This document shows positions 11,285 to 19,862 of a DNA stretch of 41,647 nt, piece by piece. Numbering within the stretch: the first letter of the stretch is position 1; the number at the start of each line of letters is the position of its first letter. The stretch is from NCBI RefSeq assembly GCF_001942465.1, contig NZ_MKJY01000565.1, positions 1 through 41,647 on the forward strand, in the 5' to 3' direction. Position numbers and translations under genes: made by a program. This stretch comes from Actinomadura sp. CNU-125 (GTDB lineage Bacteria; Actinomycetota; Actinomycetes; Streptosporangiales; Streptosporangiaceae). The notes below the pieces were generated by a model. That model was not told the origin of the DNA. It ran no database searches and worked only from the letters and a program-made list of their open reading frames with translations.

Positions 11285-11371
11285 GCGCGCCCTCCGGCCG
11301 CGCGCCCTTCCCGGGTGGGGCGTGCTACCCGTGCGGCCGGAGCGAGCTCTGCGAGCGCAGGCCGTGCGGGG

Positions 11372-12148
11372 TTACGTCGGCCAGTTGGGCTTGCGCTTCT
11401 CGTTGAAGGCGGCGATGCCCTCGGCGCGGTCGGGGGACATGGCGGCGGTGCGCCAGGCGTTGTCCTCGATTTCGAGGCCGGCTTCGAGGGGGACGCCGGC
11501 GCCCTGGCGGAGGGCGCGCTTGGCGGCGCGGACGGCGACGGGGGAGTTGCCCGCGATGGCGGCCGCGAGGGTGCGGGCCTCGTCGCGGGCGGAGCCGGCG
11601 GGGACCTTGCGGTCGGCGAGGCCGAGTTCGAGGGCCTCCTCGATGCCGACGCGGCGGCCGGTGAGGACCAGGTCGGCGGCCTTGCCGGGGCCGAGGCGGC
11701 GCAGCGCGAGCTGCGTGCCGCCGCCCGCCGGGATGAGGCCGACGCCGACCTCCGGGAGGCCGAACACCGCGGACTCGTCCGCGACGATCAGGTCCGCGGA
11801 GAGGGCGAACTCGCAGCCGCCGCCGAGGGCGTAGCCGTGCACGGCGGCGATCACCGGCTGCGGGAGGTGCAGGACGCCGCCGAAGGCGGCGCGGAAGACC
11901 GGGCGCTGCGCGAGGATCTGCGCGTCGGTCATCGAGTTGCGTTCCTTGAGGTCCGCGCCGACGCAGAACGCCTTCTCGCCCGCGGCGGCGAGGACGACCG
12001 CGCGCACGGAGGCGTCGGCGGCGACGTCCGCGCAGACGGCCGCGAGCCGCCGGGCCATCGCGGTCGAGAGGGCGTTGAGGGCGTCCGGTCTGTCGAGCAC
12101 GATCTCGGCGACGTGCTCGTGGTCCCGCACCAGGGTTATCCCGTCCAT
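11372..12148 (-). CDS. Enoyl-CoA hydratase/isomerase (crotonase family)
   Basis: This 258-residue crotonase-fold protein should hydrate 2-enoyl-CoA to 3-hydroxyacyl-CoA in beta-oxidation. The oxyanion segments FCVGADLKERN (71-81) and HGYALGGGCEFALSAD (104-119) are intact. Both catalytic glutamates of true hydratases are present: Glu113 in GGGCEFA and Glu133 in GLPEVGVGLIPAGGGTQ. The C-terminus AFNEKRKPNWPT is typical. An ATG start at 12148 is preceded by TAGGGT at 6 nt. It is divergent from birA, and crotonase genes near birA/pccB are also seen in other actinobacteria. The acyl chain specificity is unknown. Confidence 0.93.
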   Translation of the reverse strand: MDGITLVRDHEHVAEIVLDRPDALNALSTAMARRLAAVCADVAADASVRAVVLAAAGEKAFCVGADLKERNSMTDAQILAQRPVFRAAFGGVLHLPQPVIAAVHGYALGGGCEFALSADLIVADESAVFGLPEVGVGLIPAGGGTQLALRRLGPGKAADLVLTGRRVGIEEALELGLADRKVPAGSARDEARTLAAAIAGNSPVAVRAAKRALRQGAGVPLEAGLEIEDNAWRTAAMSPDRAEGIAAFNEKRKPNWPT

Positions 12149-12154
12149 GCCCGC

Positions 12155-12160
12155 ACCCTA
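12155..12160 (-). promoter_or_regulatory. -10 box (TAGGGT) of leaderless enoyl-CoA hydratase transcript
   Basis: On the minus strand TAGGGT fits TANNNT and ends 6 nt before the ATG at 12148, with no ribosome binding site. Confidence 0.5.
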
Positions 12161-12197
12161 GACGGCGGCGATCCGGGCGGTGATGTTGGATGGGTAC

Positions 12198-13058
12198 GTG
12201 AGCGACTCACCGTACGGGGACCTGGATCGGCCGCCGCTGCACGAGGCGGCGCTGCGGCGTGCGCTCGTCCGGGAGGACGGCCTGTGGCGCGACGTCCGGG
12301 TGGTGCAGGAGACCGGGTCGACGAACGCGGACCTGGCGGCGCTGGCCCGGGAGGGCGCGCCGGAGGGGACCGTGCTGGTCACCGAGTTGCAGACGGCGGG
12401 GCGGGGGCGGCTGGGACGGCCGTGGTCGGCGCCGTCGCGGTCGGGGCTGATGTTCTCGATGCTGGTGCGGCCGGGCGTCCCGGTGGAGCGGCTGGGGTGG
12501 TTGCCGCTGCTGACGGGCGTGGCGGTGGCGACGGCCGTCCGGCGGATGACCGCGTGGTCGCACGAGATCGATCCGGCGGAGGACGCGGCGGTCGACGTGC
12601 GGCTGAAGTGGCCGAACGATCTGCTGGTGGGGGACCGCAAGCTGGCCGGGATCCTCGCGGAGAAGATCGAGGACGGGCTGGTCGTGGGCGTCGGGCTGAA
12701 CGTGGGGCTGCGGCAGGAGGAACTTCCGGTGCCGACGGCGACGTCGCTGGCGATCGAGGGGGCGCCGCTGAGCGACCGGGCGCCGCTGCTGCGCGCGGTC
12801 CTGCGGGAGTTCGGGACGTGGTACCGCGAGTGGGCCGCGCTCGGCGGGGATCCGGAGCGCAGCGGCCTGCGGCCCGCGTACCTGGAGCTCTGCGCGACGC
12901 TCGGCCGGGAGGTGCGGGTGGAGATGCCCGCGGACGAGCGGTGGACGGGCGTCGCGCGGGACGTGGACGAGGCGGGACGGCTGGTGGTGTCCGGGCCCTC
13001 GGGTGACCGAGTGGTCAGTGCGGGGGATGTGGTCCACGTGCGGGGGACGGACGGGTGA
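12198..13058 (+). CDS. birA: Biotin--[acetyl-CoA-carboxylase] ligase
   Basis: BirA activates biotin with ATP and attaches it to the carrier lysine of biotin-dependent carboxylases, so it serves the pccB/accE system in the same window. Signature motifs are ETGSTNADLAAL, the ATP/biotin loop QTAGRGRLGRPW, LKWPNDLLVGDRKLAGIL and GVGLNVGL. A C-terminal SH3-like domain (RVEMPADERWTGVARDV..GRLVV) follows. No N-terminal DNA-binding domain exists, so it is the monofunctional type and not the E. coli repressor type. The GTG at 12198 (VSDSPYGDLDRPP) is preferred because orthologues begin there and a TTGGAT box lies 6 nt upstream; in-frame ATG 12183 and GTG 12180 are alternatives. The product has 286 residues. 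Confidence 0.93.
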   Translation: MSDSPYGDLDRPPLHEAALRRALVREDGLWRDVRVVQETGSTNADLAALAREGAPEGTVLVTELQTAGRGRLGRPWSAPSRSGLMFSMLVRPGVPVERLGWLPLLTGVAVATAVRRMTAWSHEIDPAEDAAVDVRLKWPNDLLVGDRKLAGILAEKIEDGLVVGVGLNVGLRQEELPVPTATSLAIEGAPLSDRAPLLRAVLREFGTWYREWAALGGDPERSGLRPAYLELCATLGREVRVEMPADERWTGVARDVDEAGRLVVSGPSGDRVVSAGDVVHVRGTDG

Positions 13059-13148
13059 ACCGTCGGATGATCTGCCACGATATGTCCTGGTACCGGACCA
13101 CGACGCCGCCGGCGGAGCCCACCGCGCCGGTGCACTGAGGGGCGGAGG

Positions 13149-14157
13149 ATGGCACCCGGATTGCCGGATCCGAAGGAGATCGAGGAGCTCCTGCTCGGCG
13201 GCGAGCTGCGCTACACGCGCGTGGACGCGTCCGGCTCTCGGGGGTGTCCCGCGAGTTCTCCGGCCGGATCTGGCGTGCCTTCGGCTACCCGACGATGCCG
13301 GACGACGCCGTCGCCTACACCGAGGGGGACGTCGACGCGCTGGCGCGGATGCGGCGGCTGGTCGAGGACGGCGTGCTGGACGAGGAGGGCGTGATCCGGC
13401 TCGTCCGGGCGTTCGGGCAGACGATGACGCGCCTGGCGGAGTGGCAGGTCAGCCTGCTGCGCAGCATGATCAGCGAGGATCCGAACGAGACGCCGTCCCC
13501 GGCGGCGGTCAACGCGATCGCCGGGATGGCCGAGTCGCACATCGGGGAGTTCGAGCCGCTCGTCCTGCACGCGTGGCGGCGGCAGCTCGCCTCGGCCGGG
13601 ACGCGCGCGCTGGCGGCGGCGGCCACCCGGGAGAACGGCGATTCCACCGGACGCCCGATGACCACCGTCGGGTTCGCCGACATGGTGTCGTTCACGCAGG
13701 TCAGCCGGGAACTGAACGAGATCGAGCTGGCGCGGGTCGTGGAGTGGTTCGAGGAGTCGACGTCGGACATCATCGCGGCCTGCGGCGGCCGGGTGGTCAA
13801 GACGCTCGGCGACGAGGTGCTGTTCAGCGCCGAGTCGCCGCGGGTCGCGCGGAGATCGCGCTGACCGTCGCGTCCGCCATCCAGGACGAGACCGAGGTGC
13901 CGGACGTCCGGGTCGGGGTGGCCCACGGACCCGTTCTGCCGCTGATGGGCGACGTCTTCGGCACCACGGTCAACCTGGCGGCGCGGCTCACCTCGCTGGC
14001 CCGCCCCGGGTCGGTGGTGATCGACGCGGAGCTGGCGGCCGAGCTGGAGAAGGACCCGGACTACGACGTGACCCGGATCGTCCGGCGCCCGGTCCAGGGC
14101 CTCGGCATCGTCCAGCCGTACGTGCTGCGCCGGAACCGCAAGCCGCCGGACGCCTGA
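13149..14157 (+). CDS. cya: Class III adenylate cyclase, two frameshifts
   Basis: This makes cAMP from ATP. The N-terminus (PDPKEIEELLLGGELRYTR) followed after a frame change near 13235 by GVSREFSGRIWRAFGYP is a small helix-turn-helix-like module typical of actinobacterial Cya. A helical linker follows, then the catalytic domain. First metal Asp: VGFADMVSFTQVSREL. Second: KTLGDEVLFS. After another break near 13848 (one G restores it) come VGVAHGPVLPLMGDVFGTTVNLAARLTSLARPG, supplied in pieces as the Asn/Arg transition-state region. The end is YVLRRNRKPPDA. Corrected length is about 336 residues. No membrane segment is seen, so it is cytoplasmic. In Streptomyces the adenylate cyclase gene also lies next to birA, which supports orthology. 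Confidence 0.88.
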
Positions 14158-14160
14158 CGG

Positions 14161-14658
14161 TCAGACGGAGCTGGGGCCGTCCTCGCCCGGGGATCCGGTG
14201 AGCCGCTGCAGGTAGTTCTGCTCGCCGAGGGCGTCGACGAGGCTCAGCTCGGTCTCCAGGTAGTCGATGTGCTGCTCCTCGTCTTCGAGGATGTGCTCGA
14301 AGAGCCGCGCGGAGGTGATGTCGCCGCGCGAGCGCATCAGCTCGATGCCGGGCACGAGCCGGGCGACGGCCTCCTTCTCGATCTCCAGGTCGGCCTTGAG
14401 CTGCTCGATGACGGTCTGCCCGATGCGCAGCGTGCCGAGCTTCTGGTAGTTCGGCAGCCCTTCGAGGAACAGGATGCGGTTGGTGAGGTGCTCGGCGTGC
14501 CGCATCTCGTCGATGGACTCGTCGCGGGTGTGCTTGGCGATCCGCGTGAAACCCCAGTTCTCCTGCATCTTGGAGTGCAGGAAGTACTGGTTGATCGCGG
14601 TGAGTTCCGCGGTGAGCTGCTCGTTGAGCAGATTGATGATGTCCTTGTCGCCTTCCAT
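14161..14658 (-). CDS. bfr: Bacterioferritin
   Basis: This 165-residue protein should form the 24-subunit haem-containing iron storage shell. All ferroxidase ligands sit at the canonical numbers: Glu18, Glu51, His54, Glu94, Glu127 and His130. The haem ligand Met52 is present (ESIDEMRHAEH), so it is a true Bfr and not a plain ferritin. The start ATG 14658 lacks a Shine-Dalgarno and has an AAGTAT hexamer 6 nt upstream (imperfect TANNNT). It lies 131 bp downstream of the gene for its ferredoxin partner on the same strand, under an iron box. It is convergent with cya, with only 3 bp between stops. Confidence 0.96.
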   Translation of the reverse strand: MEGDKDIINLLNEQLTAELTAINQYFLHSKMQENWGFTRIAKHTRDESIDEMRHAEHLTNRILFLEGLPNYQKLGTLRIGQTVIEQLKADLEIEKEAVARLVPGIELMRSRGDITSARLFEHILEDEEQHIDYLETELSLVDALGEQNYLQRLTGSPGEDGPSSV

Positions 14659-14789
14659 ACGGACATACTTGCATGACCGGGCGGATGGGCCCAGCACCGG
14701 CATGGGTGCATGGCCGTTCCGCACGGTCCGCGCGCGCCCGGTCCCGGGGGCTTGCCCGCGGGCGCGTCCGCTGTTCGGTTGGGGAAGGC

Positions 14790-15179
14790 TCAGGCCGCCG
14801 TGGGCGGTGCGGTCCCCCTCTCGACCTGGTCGGACATCATCGGTTCGGACGGCGCCTGCCGCTCGGCGAGCGGGTCGGCGGCGAACGGTTCGGGGGCGAA
14901 CGGGCTCGCGGCGGGGCCGGGCCGGAGTGTGACGGGATCCACCGCGGGCGCGGGCTCCGGGACGGCGGCGGGCGGCAGCGCGCCGCCGGTGAGGGCGTCC
15001 GCGAGTTCGCTCGCGGTGCGGTACTCGCTGACCATCGTGGAGATCCGGCGGGTGCAGGAGCCGCAGCCGGCCTTCATGCCGCAGGCGGACTTGACGTCCT
15101 TGACGGTGGCGCACGTACCGTTCGCCATGCAGCCGTGCACGTCGTCTTCGGTGACGGCGTTGCAGATGCAGACGTACAT
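14790..15179 (-). CDS. bfd: Bacterioferritin-associated ferredoxin-like (2Fe-2S) protein with long tail
   Basis: Bfd donates electrons to Bfr haem to release stored iron. Residues 1-55 are a Bfd domain with the four cluster cysteines Cys4, Cys6, Cys39 and Cys42 (MYVCICNAVTEDD... and KAGCGSC). The remaining ~75 residues are Pro/Ala/Glu-rich and probably disordered; classical Bfd ends near residue 64, so the tail doubles the protein. The start ATG 15179 has GAAAGG upstream. An iron box lies 67 bp upstream, so expression is probably raised when iron is scarce. The bfr gene follows. Confidence 0.88.
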   Translation of the reverse strand: MYVCICNAVTEDDVHGCMANGTCATVKDVKSACGMKAGCGSCTRRISTMVSEYRTASELADALTGGALPPAAVPEPAPAVDPVTLRPGPAASPFAPEPFAADPLAERQAPSEPMMSDQVERGTAPPTAA

Positions 15180-15245
15180 CCGGTTCGGCCTTTCCGTCCG
15201 ACTTCACTTCCGGCGCCCGACCCGGGGCCCTTAGGGGGTCCTCAT

Positions 15246-15264
15246 TAAGGTAAGGCTCCCCTAA
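15246..15264. promoter_or_regulatory. IdeR/DmdR1-type iron box
   Basis: TAAGGTAAGGCTCCCCTAA matches the 19-bp consensus TTAGGTTAGGCTAACCTAA at 15 positions, by hand alignment. It sits between bfd (minus) and treX (plus); the functional link to bfd/bfr is the obvious one. Confidence 0.7.
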
Positions 15265-15363
15265 GGTAGCCCACGGATGTCCGTTCTGACCAGAGGACTC
15301 CCGATCGGTGTGATCCAGCCCTCACTGGGAAGGGCTTCCAGCGCAGCGACGGGAGGGCGGGAC

Positions 15364-17520
15364 ATGCCGCAGGTGTGGCCGGGCGAGGCGTATCCGCTGG
15401 GCGCCAGGTTCGACGGCGCCGGGACGAACTTCGCGGTGTTCTCCGAGGCCGCCGAGCGCGTCGAGCTGTGCCTGTTCGACGGGCCCGCCCGGGACGGCGC
15501 GGAGACGCGCGTCCCGCTGGAGGAGGCCGACGCGTTCGTCTGGCACGCGTACCTGCCGGGCGTGATGCCGGGCCGCCGCTACGGCTACCGGGTGCACGGC
15601 CCGTACGAGCCGCGCCGCGGCCGCCGCTGCAATCCCGCGAAGCTGCTGCTGGACCCGTACGCGCAGGCCGTCGAGGGGACGGTCGACTGGCACCGGTCGT
15701 GTTTCGGCTACCGGCTCGGCGACCCGTGCTCGCGCGACGACGCCGACTCGGCGCGGCACACGATGCGGTCGGTGGTCGTCAGCCCGTACTTCGACTGGGG
15801 CGACGACCGTCCGCCGCGGATCCCGTACCACGAGACGGTGATCTACGAGGCGCACGTCAAGGGGCTGACCGCGCGCCATCCGGGGGTGCCGAAGGACCTG
15901 CGCGGGACGTACGCGGGCCTCGCCCATCCGGTGATCGTCGACCATCTGAAGTCGCTCGGGGTGACGGCCGTCGAGCTGATGCCGGTGCACCAGTTCGTCC
16001 ACGACGACGCCCTCGTGCAGCGGGGGCTGCGCAACTACTGGGGCTACAACACGATCGGGTTCTTCGCGCCGCACAACGAGTACTCGTCGTCCGGGCACCG
16101 CGGCGAGCAGGTGCTGGAGTTCAAGTCGATGGTGAAGCGCTGCACGAGGCCGGGGTGGAGGTGATCTTGGACGTTGTCTACAACCACACCGCGGAGGGCA
16201 ACCACTTCGGGCCGACGCTGTCGTTCCGCGGGCTCGACAACGCCTCGTACTACCGGCTCGCCGCGGACGACCCGCGCTACTACATGGACACGACGGGCAC
16301 CGGCAACAGCCTGCTGATGCACAGCCCGCACGTCCTGCAGCTCATCATGGACTCGCTGCGCTACTGGGTCACCGAGATGCACGTGGACGGCTTCCGCTTC
16401 GACCTCGCCGCCACGCTCGCCCGCGAACTGCACGCCGTGGACCGGCTGTCCGCGTTCTTCGACCTCGTCCAGCAGGACCCGATCGTCTCCCAAGTGAAAC
16501 TGATCGCCGAACCCTGGGACGTGGGGGAGGGCGGATACCAGGTTGGGAACTTCCCCCCGTTGTGGACGGAGTGGAACGGCCAGTACCGCGACGCCATGCG
16601 GGACTTCTGGCGCGGACGCCAGGGCAGCATGCCCGACTTCGCGTCCCGGCTGACCGGCTCGTCCGACCTCTACGCCGACGACGGGCGCCGCCCCATCGCG
16701 TCCATCAACTTCATCACCTGCCACGACGGGTTCACCTTGCACGACCTCGTCTCGTACGACCACAAGCACAACGAGGCCAACGGCGAGGCGAACCGGGACG
16801 GGACGGACGACAACCGGTCGTGGAACTGCGGTGTCGAGGGACGACCTTGACGTCATCGCACTGCGCGAACGACAGAAACGTAACTTCCTCACCACGCTGT
16901 TCCTGTCGCAGGGTGTGCCGATGCTGTCGCACGGAGACGAACTGGGCCGCACCCAGAAGGGCAACAACAACGCCTACTGCCAGGACACGAAACTCTCCTG
17001 GGTCGACTGGACGGGCCTGCACGACGACAAGTTCTACGACGAGCGCGACCCGATGCTGGACTTCGTCCGGCGCCTGTCCAAGCTCCGCACAGAGCACCCC
17101 GTGTTCCGGCGCAGGAGGTTCTTCCGCGGCGACCAGCGGAAACGGAAGGCGCGCGGCGCGCGCGCGAAGCCGGAGAACCTCCCCGACCTGGTGTGGTTCC
17201 GCCCGGGCGGCGAGGAGATGACCGACCGGGACTGGCGCGCCGGGTTCAACAAGTCGCTGAACGTGTTCCTCAACGGCGACGCCATCGGCGAGCCCGACCG
17301 GCGCGGCCGGCAGATCCGCGACGCGTCGTTCATGCTGCTGGTCAACGGCTACGAGGGCGACCTGCCGTTCGTCCTGCCGCCCGCCCCCTACGGCCAGCTC
17401 TGGAACAAGGTCCTCGACACCGCCGACCCCCTGCTCGCGGAGGGCGAGTCGCCCGCCGTCAAGGCCCGCGAGACCGTGCCGGTCGCCGCGCGCTCCATCC
17501 AGGTGCTCCGCCGTGCCTGA
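15364..17520 (+). CDS. treX: Glycogen debranching enzyme TreX/GlgX, two frame breaks
   Basis: This GH13_11 enzyme cuts alpha-1,6 branches of glycogen to free maltooligosaccharides for TreY. An N-terminal CBM48 (GTNFAVFSEAAERVELCLFD) is followed by YEAHVKGLTARHPG. The catalytic barrel has DVVYNHTAEGNHFGPT, DGFRFDLAATLARE (nucleophile Asp), KLIAEPWDVGEGGYQVG (acid Glu) and FITCHDGFTLHDLVSY (third Asp). The end region has LSQGVPMLSHGDELGRTQKGNNNAYCQD. The frame breaks near 16139 (one G restores VKALHEAGVEVI) and near 16837, where about eight bases of the family motif GVEGPTDD seem lost, so this break is not a simple one-base slip. ATG 15364 follows GGGAGGG; an upstream in-frame ATG at 15277 is less likely. 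About 719 residues. First gene of the trehalose operon. Confidence 0.92.
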
Positions 17521-19826
17521 GCACGCCCCCGACGTCCCGCCCCACGCAGCATCGACCCCCGACCCCACCGAGGACGACATGGCTGAGGAGATTCCGGCGG
17601 ACGGCCCCGCCGCACCCCCGTCCGGCACCTACCGCATCCAGCTCCGCGGGACGCCCGAGGAGCACTTCGGCTTCGCCGAGGCCGCGGCGCTCGCCCCCTA
17701 CCTGGCGGGCCTCGGCGTCTCCCACGTGTACCTGTCGCCGGTCCTGCGGGCCGCGCCCGGGTCCGCGCACGGCTACGACGTCGTCGACCACTCGCGGCTC
17801 GCCGACGAGCTGGGCGGCGCGGAGGCGTTCGGCGCGATGGCGACCCGGTTCCGCGCGCACGGCCTGCGGCTGCTGATCGACATCGTCCCGAACCACATGG
17901 CGATCCCGGATCCGCCCGACGCGAACGCGCCGCTGACCGCCGTCCTGGCCGAGGGCCGTTCGTCGCCCCTCGCCCGCTGGTTCGACGTGGACTGGGACGC
18001 GGGCGGCGGGCGGATCGTCCTGCCCGGCGACCCGTCCGCACAGGGCGAACCGAACTACCGGCGCTTCTTCGACATCTCCGGGCTGATCGGGCTCCGCCAG
18101 GAGGAGCGGGACGTCTTCGACAGCACCCATGACCTGCCGCTCGACCTCGTCGGACAGGGGCTCGTGGACGGCCTGCGCGTCGACCATCCGGACGGTCTCG
18201 CCGACCCGCGCGGCTACCTGCGCCGCCTCGCGGCCCGCGCCTCGGACGCGTGGCTGGTCGTCGAGAAGGTCACCGAGGGCGCGGAGCGGCTCCCCGCGGA
18301 CTGGCCGTGCGCGGGCACCACCGGCTACGACTCGCTGCCGATGATCGGCGGCCTGTTCGTCGACCCGGCCGGCGAGCGGCCGCTCACCGACCTGTACACG
18401 TCCCTGACCGGCGGCCCGGCGGGCTTCGCGGAGGTGGCGCGCGAGGCCCGCAGGTACGCCGCCGAGCACGGGCTGAAGCCCGAGGTCGACCGGCTGGCGC
18501 GCGTCCTGCACCGCAGCGCGGGCGACCGTCCGGGCTTGCGGCAGGCCCTGGTCGAGCTGCTCGTCGCGATGCCGGTGTACCGCGCGTACGTCGTGCCGGG
18601 GGAGGACGCCCCGCCCCAGGCCGTCGCGATTCTGGACGAGGCCGCCGGGCGCGCGCGCACACGGCTGTCCGAAGACCTGCACGGCGACCTGGACACCATC
18701 GTGGACCTCGCTCTGGGCCGGGGCGAGAAAACCGACCCCGAGTTCATCATCCGGTTCCAGCAGACGACGGCTCCGCTGGCGGCCAAAGGCGTCGAGGACA
18801 CCGCGTTCTACCGATGGAACCGGATGGCCGCCCTTAACGAAGTGGGCGGCGACCCAGACCGTTTCTCGGTCGACCCGGTGGACTTTCATACGCACTGCAT
18901 CCGCCTGGCCCGGGACTGGCCCCAGACCTTGACGACGCTCTCCACGCACGACACCAAACGCCAGGAGGACGTCCGGGCCTGGCTGAGCGTCCTGTCGGAA
19001 CTCCCGGACGAGTGGTCCGAGGCCGTGCACCGCTGGAGGGACTGGTGGGGCGGGGCCCGATCGCCCCTGGAACCCGACCTGGAGTACCTCCTGTGGCAGA
19101 CGCTCGTCGGCGCGTGGCCGCTGGAGCCGGCCCGGCTCACCGAGTTCCTCACCAAGGCGATGCGCGAGGCCAAGACCCGGACGTCCTGGCTCGAACCGGA
19201 CACCGAGTACGAGGGCGCCGTCCTGGAGCACGTCCGCCGCGTCCTCGCCGACCCCGACCTGATCACGGACGTCACCGCGTTCGTGTCCCGCCTGCACCCG
19301 TACGCGCGCGTCAACACGCTCGGGCAGAAGCTCGTGCAGCTCGCCATGCCCGGCGTTCCCGACGTCTACCAGGGGTGCGAGATGACCGGGCTCGCGCTCG
19401 TCGACCCCGACAACCGGCGCCCGGTGGACTACGGGCTGCGCCGCGAGCACCTGCACCGGCTCGACACCGGCCGCCGCCCCAAGGACGTCGACGACGAGAA
19501 GCTGCTGGTCACCATGCGGACGCTGCGGCTGCGCCGGTCCCGGCCCGACTGGTTCGGCCCGGCCGCCGGGTACGAGCCGCGCGCCGTCCACGGCCCGCCG
19601 CCGACCATGTCGTCGGCTTCGCGCGCGGCGACGCGCTCGCGCTCGCCGGGCTCCCGGTCGGGCTGGAGAGCGCGGCGGCTGGTCCGCGACGGCGATCGAC
19701 ACGGGACGGCAGGGCTGGCACGACGTCCTGACCGGCGCGATGCACTGGGGGCCCGACCTGGACGCCGCCGAGGTGTTCGCGCAGCTCCCGGTGGCGCTGC
19801 TGATCCCCCGCGAGGTTTCGAGGTGA
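17513..19826 (+). CDS. treY: Maltooligosyltrehalose synthase TreY, two frameshifts near the C-terminus
   Basis: TreY isomerises the reducing-end alpha-1,4 bond of maltooligosaccharides to the alpha,alpha-1,1 bond. The family start motif SGTYRIQL is followed by GVSHVYLSPVL, LLIDIVPNHMA, DGLRVDHPDGLADP (nucleophile), WLVVEKVTEGAERLP (acid) and LSTHDTKRQEDVRAW. The late segment is LPGVPDVYQG-like (MPGVPDVYQGCEMTGL). The C-terminus breaks frame near 19596 and near 19678, each restored by one G, and ends QLPVALLIPREVSR at 19826. The segment between GGGRIVLP and NYRRFFDIS is some 50 residues shorter than in TreY proteins I know. The GTG at 17513 overlaps treX by 8 nt; ATG 17579 is an alternative start nearer the conserved motif. 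Confidence 0.9.
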
Positions 19827-19862
19827 CCGGAGGCTCGCCGTGGTGAGCAGGGGGAACCCGCG

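Noticed and set aside
11186..13006. 606-codon plus-strand frame beginning with the repeat RAGFRPVPGSG
   Set aside because: The repeated start only reflects the 54-bp tandem DNA repeat; the rest is antisense to the enoyl-CoA hydratase and out of frame with birA.
13149..14157. Adenylate cyclase as a pseudogene or programmed frameshift
   Set aside because: Both breaks are repaired by single bases in G/C runs, catalytic residues are intact, and no slippery site with a following structure stands out.
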